Shown here in pieces: positions 27,144 to 37,752 of a stretch of DNA of 64,000 bases; position 1 is the first letter of the stretch; each line of letters starts with the position of its first letter. A model generated the notes under the pieces. The model saw only the letters and a program-made list of their open reading frames with translations, made no database searches and was not told the DNA's origin. This DNA is from Tetradesmus obliquus (Eukaryota > Chlorophyta > Chlorophyceae > Sphaeropleales > Scenedesmaceae), in the NCBI GenBank assembly GCA_030272155.1, contig CP126192.1:8404501-8468500 (forward strand), read 5' to 3'. Position numbers and translations under genes: made by a program.

Positions 27144-27936
27144 GCTGCACGCCTGGTGCCTGCCTGGGCGGCAGCTGCAGCGCGACCTACAGCATCGGTC
27201 AACCCAAAGAGGCCAACAGACCGAGCGGGTGCTGCTGAGCTCCCTTTGCCCCTGTTGCTGCTGTCTTGTCCGGCTGCAGGGCTGTCCTGCGAGCCCACAC
27301 CCCTGCTGCTGCTGCTGCCAGTGTGGGTACCATCTATGCGCGATTCATGCTGCTGCTGCTGCTGCCGCTGCTGCTGGATCTCTGCCACCACCATCTCTTG
27401 GTGCAGCACCATGTCCACAAGCAGCTGCAGCAGCACAAGCGCAAGGCAAACAGCGCAACGAACGTGTCAGCAAGCCAACAACCTGCTCGCGACGCCGCCT
27501 TGCAGCAGTGCAGATTGAACGACCACTTGCACGCGGTCAGCTATATCATGCCAGCAAGGACAACACGTAGTACTGTGCAGCTCAGCAGCACATCACGCAC
27601 AGGCTGACAGTTCAGGCTAGATGCCCGTTTGAACGTCTGCATGCAGGCTGATGCCCATTTGAACGTCTGCATGCAGGCTAAGCAGATGCCCACTTGAATG
27701 TCTGGATGCAGGCTGCAGCACATCGTGCTGACCTGTTCACGAGTGCGTGCAGCAACTCTGGCAGCAAGCACATCAGCCTCAACCTCCTGCAGGGCTGCCA
27801 GGTGCACTGCTGCCTGCCGCTCCAGGCACATTGCCCGGTGCACATACGAGTGGCCATTAAGCTTCATCTGCTGCTGTACGCCCACGCCACCTTTGGCGTT
27901 TTTGCCTGCCTTGCGCCGCTGTGCTGCTGTTGGCAT
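25027..27936 (-). CDS. Unrecognised multi-exon coiled-coil protein
   Basis: A chain of phase-0 exons is visible. 27936-27733 (MPTAAQRRKAGKNAKGG, then helical, ending TREQ|GTCAGC); from 27424 (LLVDMVLHQEMVVAEIQQQ, then a Ser/Gly-rich linker with a poly-Ser run; its donor is not resolved); 27040-26990 (VQLVQSWGVEDWCNYWQ); 26751-26455 (SLFTRLAVLLELATREAE, LKRIVDEVQTLTYLAH, ending PWQ|GTAGGA); 25742-25281 (QQLAAALAEFERLSHDH, NNPGWLFAEAAQQARMRVRR, Ala-rich linker). Then possibly a short exon near 25186-25130 and a last exon at about 25088-25027 (QLIAPLTHKQQQQ). The N-terminus is basic, and most exons predict long helices. I do not recognise the family and assign no function. The start ATG and both unresolved junctions are uncertain; further 5' exons up to about 28100 are possible. 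Confidence 0.45.
25745..26175 (-). repeat. Four acceptor-side copies of one coiled-coil exon
   Basis: The exon start coding QQLAAALAEFERLS (true exon begins 25742) is repeated behind acceptor-like CAGs near 25845, 25940, 26041 and 26161, about 100 bp apart. Each copy runs on for 15-25 codons before turning into shared intron-like sequence (SKPCCST on the coding strand). The copy at 26161 is the most diverged. Confidence 0.9.
27615..27713. repeat. ~30-bp repeat, three copies
   Basis: Three copies of a unit with the shared string tttgaacgtctgcatgcagg, in an intron of the coiled-coil gene. The third copy carries several changes. Confidence 0.85.
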
Positions 27937-29362
27937 GCCTGCAAGCCAAGCAGCAGGGGCCCAACCAAGCGTGGATGCATGAAGCTGCTTGATCCGTGGT
28001 AATTTTTTTGACTTGCTTGTGTATTCAGGTAAGAACTCTGCTGACGCAAAGGCACCCTCTGTGCATATGTGCGTAAACATATTCACACCTGCTGTGCTGC
28101 TCAGCACGCTGTTGTGTCCCGAGCTGTGCGTGTGCGGCAGCTGCTACTTCCGCTAATGCTACTGTTGTTAAAAAAAAGGTTTCCCCATACGCTAGACACC
28201 TATGCTGCGGCCGCGCAGGAAAGTTATGCCACGGACCATCCGTGTCCGTGGCTGCAGCGTCCTGCTGACGGATACGTACGACAGATAACGCATGTGAGAA
28301 GCAGATCGAGCCAATAAAGAGAGCACTGACCCAAGAAGTCGGCAAGCTCGCCGGGCCACTATTACCCCGACGCACCGCTGTCGCAAGCAGCAAAACAGGT
28401 ACCTTCAGCAAATGTGGATGACCGAGACGATTTAAATCAACAAAGTTCTGTTGCGCCTGACTGCGGTCCAGGCTTGAAAGTCATGATAATCTTTACGCAC
28501 TGACGGACGGAGATGACAGGCCTGTGATGCCTAGGCATCACAGTGCGGAATTTGCCTCGAGAACGGCATCACTTGTCAGACAACGTGTGCAGGCGCAGTC
28601 AAGCAGCACCTACTGCCAACGAGCATCAAGAGCAGACACCGTGATGGCCTGCAACTGCTGCACTGCAACAGCTGTTGAGAAACAGCTGCTAGCTCACATT
28701 TTGAATGCATGGCACTCAAATCGGCTTTGAAGATAAACCAGAAAGTAAGCGACGTGGTTTGGTGTGTTTAACATGTTCAGTGAGTCCGTAGATGTCATGA
28801 TCGGTGCCGGGAGGTACTTGGGACTTGTCCAACATATCTCGGTGAGTTCATGCAGCGGCGAATTCACTTTGCGACAACCTTGAACTACATTTTTACGAAT
28901 CTACAAAAGAAACGTACAGAGTCTGCAAGAGGCTGCCGCCGCTATTGCGAACTCGAGCGTTATGCTGCAGCTACTGTTCAGGTCCGAGTGGCTTATACCG
29001 TGCACCCTAGCAGGCAGCCTGTGCTTTACACGCTGAAAATGCTGCAGTGGGTATTATGTGCAGCGCTCCACGCCAAACAGAGCATGCAGCACTTCCTTGT
29101 GCACTGCACCTGCTGCCTTGAATGCACCATGCGTGCATTGCGACAACGCACCCAGCTCTGACGACATGTCTGCATCAATCTGCATAGCCATTCATCTGTC
29201 TCATTAACTAGACGACTTGGTGCTTACTACCATGGTGTTGATCGCAGGACATTGCCCCCAGCCAGCCCGACCCAAAACCCAGCAGCAGCCGCAGCAGCAG
29301 CAGCAGCAGCAGCGGGCCTTACTGTCCCTATCAGGCTCACACACAGGAAGTCACACACGGCC
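27937..29362. other. Divergent intergenic region
   Basis: It separates the minus-strand coiled-coil gene from the plus-strand DUF427 gene. It contains a 22-bp perfect palindrome (28522-28543), an 8-bp hairpin (ccacggac/gtccgtgg) near 28236-28258, and a CAG run at 29281-29314 just before the DUF427 start. The first exon(s) of the coiled-coil gene may extend into it. No other gene is visible. Confidence 0.45.
28522..28543. promoter_or_regulatory. 22-bp perfect palindrome
   Basis: ctgtgatgcctaggcatcacag is fully self-complementary. It lies about 0.6 kb upstream of the coiled-coil gene and 0.8 kb upstream of DUF427. A dimeric factor site is one reading; the role is unknown. Confidence 0.4.
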
Positions 29363-29983
29363 ATGGCAGCTCAAAAAGAGAGAGTTTGGGACTACCCTAG
29401 GCCTCCAAGGCTGGAGCCAACAAGCAGGCACCTTGTTGTGAAGCTTGGTGACACAGTGATTGCGGACACCACGCAAGCCTACCGTGTGCTGGAGACCAGC
29501 CACCCGCCGACTTACTACCTGCCCCCAGCAGATTGCAGGGAGCAGTTCTTCACTGCCTCAAACAAAGGGCAGACATTCTGCGAGTGGAAAGGCAAAGCAA
29601 GCTACCATGATGTGGCAGCAGGTGGGTGCATGCAAATGGCCTTAGACCTTCCGTTTCTGCTCTCACCGCTACAGGTTGCGCAAGGCCTGCAACTGTCACA
29701 TATGGCGACAGCCTGATCCCTGACCCCGCACTACCTGTGAACCGGTTCCCTGTGTTGTGTCCTTGCAGGTGGCCAGGAGGCCAAGGCCAGGGTTTGGTCT
29801 TACCAGAACCCCACGCAGCCCTTTGCTGCCATCAAGGGCTACTACAGCTTCTACGCCTCACCTTTCACCTGCGAGGTGGATGGTGAGGTGGTGCAGGCGC
29901 AGCCGGGGGATTTTTACGGAGGATGGGTCACGTCAGACGTTGAGGGGCCATTCAAAGGAGCACCTGGCACGATGGGCTGGTGA
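29363..29983 (+). CDS. DUF427 domain protein
   Basis: Two exons (29363-29621 and 29769-29983) join in phase 1 into 157 residues, the typical size for one DUF427 domain (Pfam PF04248, a compact beta-rich fold common in bacteria, fungi and algae). Hallmarks: VKLGDTVIADTTQAYRVLET, YYLPPADC, the TFCEWKGKASYHDV block, WSYQNPTQPFAAIKGYYSFY, and a C-terminal CEVDGEVVQAQPGDFYGGWV that ends in TMGW, longer than in many bacterial members. The biochemical role of the family is not firmly known. There is no obvious transit peptide, so it is probably cytosolic. The start is the first ATG in frame; the frame is open upstream through a CAG run but has no earlier ATG. Three decayed copies of the last exon lie downstream. 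Confidence 0.9.
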
Positions 29984-30008
29984 GCAGCGCTCCCCTGCAA
30001 CAATGCTG

Positions 30009-30385
30009 TTGGGCCTTTTTCCTGCAAAGTGGATGGCGAGGTGGTGGCAGCGCAGCGAAGGGCTGCTTTGCAGGATGGGGTGCTGCTGGCAGTCTGGGGT
30101 GGTGAGCAGCGCTGTCCCGCAGCAATACGGTCAAGCCCTTTACTTGCACTGTGGTGGCAGCGCAGCCCGGGGATTTTTTTTGAGGATGGGGTGCTGCTGG
30201 CAGCTTGGTGTGGTAACTTACCACCGCTGGCAGCGCTGTCAGAGCAGGAGTCCTGCAGCAATGCAGGTGGCCAGACGAGGAGGTGGCAGCGCTAGCGCAG
30301 CCGGGGGGCTTTTACGGCGGCTGGATCACGTCAGACGTGGAGAGGTCTTTCAAAGGTGCTACTGGCAGTCTGGGGTGGTGAGCAG
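30009..30385 (+). repeat. Three downstream copies of the DUF427 last exon
   Basis: 30009-30100, 30140-30215 and 30276-30385 repeat the end of exon 2. The shared text includes gatggcgaggtggtg, cagcgcagcc and, in the third copy, YGGWITSDVERSFKG. All are broken by stops or indels. They lie beyond the true stop, so the duplicated segment spanned the end of the coding region. Confidence 0.88.
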
Positions 30386-31131
30386 CATGCTCAGCTTCTG
30401 AGGCGCAGTGGCGTGCATCACAGGGGGGATCATGCATGTGCCAATGCAGCTGGTGGCAGTGATGGCCGCATGTTGCATGGGTGTGGTGTACTATGCCGAT
30501 GGGCCGATGGCGGCGTTGCTGTGGCTTGGTTTAATGATAATGGTGGTATGAAAACTTTGTTGTAGCAACATATCTACCGTTAAGGGTGTGCGCAGTTGCA
30601 GATGCGGGCGTGATTGCTATGGCTTAATCTGATGACATATTCCAGAGTCCACGTAACCATGATGAAATGAGTCATTTCTGTCTGAAATTGCTGTGCATGC
30701 AATGTGACGCCCATGTGCTTCTAGAATGCTGGGCATGGCCCAGCTGAACCCAGCCAAACCCTCGACTTCAACCATTCATCATGGTTTTTTCAACCAATCA
30801 CCAATCACCAATTACCAATCAGGAGTCACAGTTTCGTCCGCCCTGGTAAAAAAGGAGTCACAGTAGTGGCACCGACTGGCCAACCCTTGCGCGTCTGACG
30901 TGCTGAAACATCGAAGCAACAATTCCTGTGCAGTGCGCTGTGCACAGTCATGATCACAGGCGTGCACTGCGCAGTCTTGTCTGCAGCAGCAGCAGAGCTT
31001 GCATGTCCCCTGTGCACCCCAAAATATCCTATGCCCCCAGCGCGGGAGGGTGCAGACGCAGCTGCTTCGCCAAATCTGCATGCAGAGCCTACCCTTCTAT
31101 AGGCCACCACTGTATGACAGTAGCTGCCCAG
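30386..31131 (-). other. Convergent intergenic region with LINE-like tail
   Basis: No gene is visible. At 30791-30820 the minus strand reads (ATTGGTGATTGG)n-type repeats after sequence that stays open on that strand, like the short-repeat tail of a non-LTR element. A related tail is at 37220-37240. The 3' UTRs of DUF427 and homoserine dehydrogenase should meet here. Confidence 0.4.
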
Positions 31132-32181
31132 CTATGTGCGTGCGCCTACAACAAAGCGCAACACCTTCAGCAGGTCCCCAAACACGCCGGCCGCTGTAAC
31201 CTCCGCGCCGGCCCCGGGCCCCCGCACAATCAGCGGCGTGGCTGGCCCATATCGCTCCGTGGTGAACACAAGGATGTTGTCGCTGCCGCGCAGCGCAGCA
31301 AAGGGGTGGCTAGCTGGGTACCTGCAGCACGCAGGAGTGTGCAGGAAGGACAGTACTGTGATAATAACCCGCAGAGTTGCCATGTGGTGAGCACCAGGAT
31401 GGTGTCACTGCCGCGCAGTGCAGCAAAAGGGTGGCTAGCTGGGTACCTGCGGGGCAGAACAGGCGCCGCAGAACAGTCGATGAAAACGAGCCTCAGGCTT
31501 GACATTGTTCAGCACCCAGATGTTGTCACTGCCGCGCAATGCGGCAAAGGGGTGACTGGTTGGGTACCTGCTGGGCACAGCAGGCGCGGCAGAACAGTTG
31601 ATGAATAACAGCCTCAGGCTTGACATTGTTCAGCACCAACATGTTGTCACTGCCCCGCAGCGCAGCAAAAGGGTGGCTGGCTGGGTACCTGCGGGGCACA
31701 GCAGGCGTGGCAGAACAAATGGTGGACACAAGCCTCAGGTGTAATCTATGTTCAGATCAGGATGTTGTCGCTGCCGCGCAGCGCAGCAAAGGAGTGGCTG
31801 GCTGGGTACCTGCAGCACACAGCAGCACCGGCACAAGAAACTGTGCAGCTGCAGCCTAAGATCAATCCTGGGTACAGTTCAAATTATGTTCTCTGGTACC
31901 TGCAACTCACATGCTCGGCACGTTCGGCAGGACAGCTGGTGAAAGCAAGTGCATCATGATCTGTTTGTGGTACAAGCCGTGTACTGCGCTTCAGTACTAC
32001 CGACTGTAGTACGGCTCATGCTCTGCCGTTCGGTGCACTGAGTGAGAGTGCGCACGGCAAAATGAAGCGTCAGCTGGCTGCTGCTGCTGCTGCCTTTACC
32101 AACCCCCAGCACACCTGCTTGTGACGCTGGCCGTGCCCGCAGCCAAAACACAACAGTACGCATGGCAAAATGCAGCAAAGG

Positions 32182-32214
<33 letters not shown>

Positions 32215-32357
32215 AGTATGATCCACCCACCGCACCTGCTGGTGGTGACGCTGGCTGTGCCGCCGGCCACGTCCACCTTGCCCACATAGCGCAGCACCTC
32301 CCCGCTGGCGGCTGCCTCCTGCGCCTGCGCTGCCATGTCACCATCATGCTGCAGGAG

Positions 32358-32399
<42 letters not shown>

Positions 32400-35027
32400 C
32401 GAACAGCAGCAGCAGCAGCAGCACGAACAGCAGCAGCAGCAGCAGCAGCAGCATTGACAAGGAGCCCGCCATGCCACAACCACAATTAGAGAGCATCAGC
32501 TGCTGCACAACACCAGCCCTAGGTGAGATTGCTTCTGCTGCGTCAGCGTCAAACACGCTGCCTTGAATGAATCGCTAAGACCAGCTGATTGAACTGCTGC
32601 AGCAGCCGCACGCCCTGCTCAGTCCCCGCCTATACACCATAGTACCACGGCCTAGCACACAGTGGTGCTTCACACACAATCATAGCCACAATCTTCTCTA
32701 CATCTCACGGCCCACAGGTGATCGTGCAAACCACTTGAAATTATCAAACTCCCTCACCCGCGGCAGTGCTGCCATGTACTCTGCTGGTGTTTGCAATGCT
32801 GCCAGTGCAGGTGGAACCAGGCTGGCTACCGCCGCATCAGCTGTAACCTTCCCAGACATGTTCAAACTCGTTCGTTTATATTCAAGTTCGTTCAAAACGC
32901 CCACCTGCAGCAGTGCTGCCATGTACTCTGCTGGTGTGCATGTGCAGCTAGGGCAGGTGGAACCCGGCTGGCTACCGCCGCATCAGCTGTAACCTCCCCA
33001 GATATTTCAAGCTCGTTCAAGTTCGCTTATCGTTCAAGTTCGTTGAAAACGCTTACCTGCGGCAGTGCTGCCATGTACTCTGCTGGTGTGGGCAGTGCAG
33101 CTAGGGCAGGCGGCACCAGGCTAGCAACCTGTAGATCTTCCAAGCCTAGCTGCAGCCCGCATTCTCGGGCCAAGATGACCACCTTGCGCGCCACATCCAT
33201 GCCTGCAGGTAGGCGATCAGCAACATATGAGGAATGACACAGGAGTTCAGCTGTTGGTTTCAAACCTCAAGTCCAGCCACAGCCCGCACTTGCAGGCCAC
33301 CTCGCGTGCCAAGATGACCACCTTGCGAGCCACATCCATGCCTGCAGGCAGCAAGCATCAAGAACAGAAACAGGATGTCAGCTGTTGATTGATGATCACA
33401 GGCCCAGCGCCAGCCCGCACTCACGTGCCAAGATGACCACCTTGCGCGCTACATCCATGCCTGCAGGTAGGCGATCAGCAACATAAAAGGAATGACATAG
33501 GAGTTCAGCTGTTGGCTTCAAACCACAAGTCCAGCCACAGCCCGCACTTGCAGGCCATCTCGCGTGCCAGGATGACCACCTTGCGCGCCACATCCATGCC
33601 TGCAGGTATCAGGCTGCAAGTATCAGATTACAACAGGACATCAGCTGTTGCTTTTTGAGAAATGGGCCTAGCTGCAGCCCGCACTCGCGCGCCAGGATGA
33701 CCACCTTGCGCGCCACATCCATGCCTGCAGGCGGCAAGCATCAGGAACAGAAACAGGATGTCAGCTGTTGATGAAGAATCACAGGCCCAGCGCCAGCCCG
33801 CACTCGCGCGCCAGGATGACCACCTTGCGCGCTACATCCAGCCTGCAGGCAGCAAGTATCAGGCAAAATACAGTGTGCCAGCTCTGAATCTGATACAAAC
33901 ACCCAGCGCCAGCCTGAGTGCGCAGGTCATGACGACCATGGCAAAGCAGCACGTTCCGCAACCAATTTGCCTGCCTGTCGTCTGCGTTGCTGCTACTGCT
34001 GCTTTCACCCCTGTACTGACTAGAGAATACAACTGCAGCTAGTCAACCTATTTGTGAGACCCACATTGCGTACTGCCTGCATTGCTGCGGCGTGTGCCGT
34101 TGCGCATTGTGTGAAAAAAGAAATGAATGTACTGCCTAGCATCAGCATTGTACTGCCTGTACTGCATGTTGTACTGCCTGGCATCAGCATTGTACTGCCT
34201 GAACTTCATGTTGTACTGCCTCCCACCTGACAAGTCCTCCCTTGGATCAGGCTCTGTGTAGCCCTGCTCCTTAGCCTGCCGCACCACCTGAGGCAGTACA
34301 AGACAGCAGTACAGTGCAGCAGTACAATGGCATTAAATCACAGTACAATATAATAATAATAATAACAATAATAATAATAATAATAATATATGCAGAGGTT
34401 CCCCCAAGCTTGCACAATGCTCTGTGTAGCCCTGCTCCTTAGCCTGCCGCACCACCTGAGGCAGTACACAGAAGCAGTACAGTGCAGCAGTGCAATACAT
34501 CATCACAATACAACTGCATATGCAAAAGTCCCACCAAGCTTGCACAATGCTGTGTAAACCCCTGCTCCTTAGCCTGTCGCACCAACTGAGGCGATATATA
34601 CAGTGCAAGTGCTGAAAGCCATGCCAGGCGCGGAGCTATTGAAGATGAAGCTGAGTGTGCCGCTGAGGATGCCCTCAATGCACCAGCACACCTGAAACCC
34701 CTCTCCCCCCAGCGCCTCTCACCACATCAAATGCCATGCCAGGCTGGTGGCTGCTGCTGTTGAAGCTGAGCCTGCCAGATGCCACATCGCATCATCATCG
34801 TCATCATCGTGTTACCATTTGGCATCATGTGCCTTTGCGAGTCTGAAACCCCGCTGTTGCCCCTCACCTCGCTGAACGCCATGCCAGGTTGAAAGCTGTT
34901 GAAGATGAAGCTGAGAGTGCCGCTGAGGATGCCCTCGATGGACAGCACCCGATCCCCGGTCTCTATCAGCTCCTTGAGCGTCGAAATGACAGGCAGACCA
35001 GCCCCCACAGTTGTCTGCGGCCGCATT

Positions 35028-35109
<82 letters not shown>

Positions 35110-35464
35110 AGCAATGGTGAGCAGACACGGGTGATATGTGCTTGGTCTCTATCAGCTGCTTGAGCGTGGAAATGACTGGCAGACCAGCGCCTGCGGTCGT
35201 CTGCGGCCGCATTGCAGCAGCAGCAGCAGCAGCAGCAGCAAAGCAACGGTGAGCAGACAAGGGTGACATTTGCTTGGCCTCTATCAGCTCCTTGAGCGTG
35301 GAAATCACAGGCAGACCAGCACCTACGGTCGTCTGCGCAGCAGCAGCAGCAGCAGCAGCGGCAGAAGATGTGAGCGGACACGAATGACATTTGCTTGGTT
35401 TATCAGCTCCTTCAGCGTCAAAACTACAGGCAGAACAGCGCCCACGGTTCTCTGCGGCCGCATT

Positions 35465-35538
<74 letters not shown>

Positions 35539-36932
35539 TGTTGCCAACGTAGCATCTTGTTGGTAGCATCATCCTGCCTCATCAAATGCGGAACCGGTTG
35601 TGATTGCCTGGCCAGGCGTACGGCTGCAAAGTCACGGGTCATGCCAAACACTAGCCCTGCACGGATTGCCTGGTGCATCAGTAACTACCAACCTAGCAGT
35701 GCAGACAAAGCAGCAGCTTAGCTACCGCTGCTGCTGCTGCTGACGCGGTGTCCCCTGCAGTGACAACTCTTCACGTCTCTCACACCTCGTAAACAGATTG
35801 TTACCCGCTGCCACACTGCAGCTACCGCAGCTGCTGATGCTGTAGCCTTGCGAGCTAGGTTGAACACTAGCACTGCATCTTTTGCGTCCAAAATAGAACA
35901 CCCAGTGCTGCAGACAACAGAACGGTGCAATGGCTGCTGCCTCCCACGTACCTCGTACATGAAGTGTTTCCCGGTGTCCTGCGTCAGCTGCCGCAGCTGC
36001 TGGTAGCACTGCAGACAACCAGAACAAGCTGCTGTCTCCCCTGCATCAGGTGGCTCTCTTCACCTCGTACCTACCTCGTACATGAAGTGCTTCCCAGTGT
36101 CTTTCTGCAGCTGCCGCAGCTGCTGGTAGCGCTGCAGCGGCCCCGCCCCAAGCTTCTTATTGGGTGTAATGATGTGCAGGCCCTGCTGCCCCAGCCAGCT
36201 GCAGTAGTGCTGCGGCAGCAGCTCCGAGGCTGTGCAGTCCAGCAGCACGCCAGCTGCTGCACCAGGGTGGGATGCTACGTGTGCTGCTAGTGCATCTGGG
36301 TCTGCTTGCTGCGCCTGTATGCAGCAGGGTGACATGTGTGTTTGGCAGTGCCTTGTTGAGTGGTTTGCGCTAGCGAAGGTTTGCGCTGCTAGTAACAACG
36401 GCGGCGCCCTGATTCTGCTGGGTGACAGTGCGCTGGCAGCTGCAACACTGTGATTTTATTGGCACACCAGCTGCTGCTGCTGCTGCTGCTGAAGTGAAGG
36501 AGGCAGGAGCCGTCACAAATGTCAATTATGAATCGCAAAGGCAGCTGTACCTGTGGTGATTCCAGGGCTGCCCTCCACTCTGTGCCCTGCAGTGCGCTGC
36601 CTGACAGCAGCATGCGCCTGCTGTTGCTGACTGCCACCACCCGCACATCCACCCGCAGCTGCTCCAGAAGGTACGGAGTCTGCAGACACAATCAGACATA
36701 AAATAGGGCAACAGGGCTTATATGTTGAACGAACAGAGCTGCGCTTTATGTGAAGAGGTATGGCAAAGCAGTAGCTAAAGCAGTAGCAGCAGCAGTAGCA
36801 GCAATTAGGGTACACGTCCCGCTGCCAGCTGTCGGTCGTCGTTCACCCCACCTGCTTTGCCAGCTGCTTCATGTGCGCGGAGCCTATGAGGCCTGTGCCA
36901 AACAAGCCCAGCGCCACGACAGGAGGGGCCAT
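31132..36932 (-). CDS. Homoserine dehydrogenase (monofunctional form)
   Basis: Eight exons (36932-36852, 36679-36551, 36308-36075, 35014-34868, 34287-34227, 33202-33057, 32348-32236, 31321-31132) join in frame into 366 residues. The enzyme reduces aspartate semialdehyde to homoserine with NAD(P)H, the branch point to threonine, isoleucine and methionine. Visible hallmarks: the Rossmann loop GLFGTGLIG (9-17), DCTAS, IITPNKK (116-122, nucleotide and catalytic Lys region), [49 protein letters not shown], and the C-terminal [15 protein letters not shown] block with [19 protein letters not shown]. The sequence resembles the HSD half of aspartokinase-HSD fusions, but no aspartokinase exon is visible upstream and the frame opens with its own ATG, so a monofunctional enzyme is the simpler reading. 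There is no clear transit peptide. Five of the eight exons have decayed copies in introns. Confidence 0.93.
31390..31830 (-). repeat. Four acceptor-side copies of HSD exon 8
   Basis: The start of the last exon (coding strand [15 protein letters not shown]) is repeated at about 31391-31447, 31512-31572, 31635-31691 and 31757-31811, upstream of the true exon at 31321. The spacing is about 120 bp. All keep the CAG|GTACC acceptor context or a close variant. Each is cut at the same place, about 17 codons in. Confidence 0.93.
32700..33000 (-). repeat. Two donor-side copies of HSD exon 6
   Basis: About 32757-32845 and 32907-32997 repeat the end of exon 6 (coding strand [20 protein letters not shown]), downstream of the true exon end at 33057. 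The copied unit includes intron sequence containing ttcaagttcgtt. The first copy runs on into an unrelated frame. Confidence 0.9.
33260..33845 (-). repeat. Five acceptor-side copies of HSD exon 6
   Basis: The exon-6 start (coding strand [16 protein letters not shown]) is repeated at about 33285-33345, 33405-33465, 33545-33602, 33665-33725 and 33787-33841, upstream of the true exon at 33202. Spacing is 115-130 bp. Alternating pairs are more alike (shared caggatgtcagctgttgatga), suggesting rounds of two-unit duplication. Confidence 0.93.
34120..34595 (-). repeat. HSD exon 5 copies, tactgcc repeat and (AAT)n tract
   Basis: Copies of exon 5 ([12 protein letters not shown] on the coding strand) lie at about 34427-34457 and 34558-34590, upstream of the true exon at 34287. 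An (AAT)n tract lies at about 34347-34389. Downstream of exon 5, 34125-34220 holds a gtactgcctggcatcagcat repeat, about 28 bp, three to four copies. Confidence 0.85.
35030..35540 (-). repeat. Three copies of HSD exon 4, each with its own CAG tract
   Basis: The exon-4 start (coding strand [15 protein letters not shown]) is repeated at about 35141-35206, 35273-35336 and 35396-35452, upstream of the true exon at 35014. Each copy, and the true exon, is preceded on the coding strand by a CTG run (plus-strand CAG at 35031-35107, 35215-35240, 35338-35358, 35466-35535). Three of the four share a gcggccgca spacer before the AG. Run lengths differ strongly between copies. Confidence 0.93.
35949..36014 (-). 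repeat. Donor-side copy of HSD exon 3
   Basis: A copy of the end of exon 3 (coding strand [13 protein letters not shown] plus GTACGTGG donor) lies downstream of the true exon end at 36075. Confidence 0.85.
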
Positions 36933-37719
36933 GCTGACAGTGATCGCTACAGAAGTACAAGACGAGCAGGCACCGATGCGATTGCGTGATGTGTAGTTTC
37001 TTTGGTTACATTTTTACTTGTTTAGCTCGGTGTATTGCGCAGCAGACTTCGCGGGCTTCCGCAGCGGCAGTACAGAACCCTGCTTGCCAGCAAGTTACTA
37101 CTGGTGACTGCTCTGGTGACTTGAATAAAGTCGGCAGCTGGGCTCCACTCTCTGGCTACAGGGTCATCTCATGCACGAACCACGGCAGACACGACGAGTG
37201 CAAAGATACACTGCAGCATTCACCAATTACCAATTACCAAAGTAGGGCCACAGGCCCACCCACAAGTTACAAAGGAGCCAGACAAGGCTCATGGGGTCAA
37301 AAAAAATCCTAAACAGAAACACAGACACTAAGCGTCAGAGACCTCAACAAGCTCTGAGTACCCACAAAATACAGCCGCTGCAGGGGGGTTTAGTTGTTGG
37401 TTGCACTGCCAGGCTGCGCCCCAAAACAAAGCCCTGTGGCACGCTCTTGCGCAGAACTATAACAATGGATGAGATTGCAACCCTCAACCGTGCATGCGTA
37501 TTAACAATGCACTACGTGCACGATAAGGGTTCACAATCCTGAATCTGCAACACCTGCTGGTGCTCAGGCTGAGAGAGCATCCAGCAGGCTTGCTGCCATG
37601 AAAGCTGCGGAATCTGCTGCTGGGCTCCGCCGCTGCGCGCTCTGCACTGTTTCTGCAGCATGTGCAGGCACCGCATGCGACTGCTGCTGCCTGTTCAACA
37701 CAGCTAAGGCGTCCATGTC

Positions 37720-37752
<33 letters not shown>

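Noticed and set aside
25027..27936. XPF/RAD1-type DNA repair nuclease
   Set aside because: Short similarity around NNPGWLFAEAAQQARMRV was suggestive, but no helicase or nuclease motif (such as ERKxxxD) is present in any exon.
31230..34678. Several separate small genes on both strands suggested by open frames
   Set aside because: They are frames through the tandem HSD exon copies and their antisense.
31132..36932. Bifunctional aspartokinase-homoserine dehydrogenase
   Set aside because: No aspartokinase motif was found upstream on the minus strand before the next gene, and the HSD chain has its own ATG.
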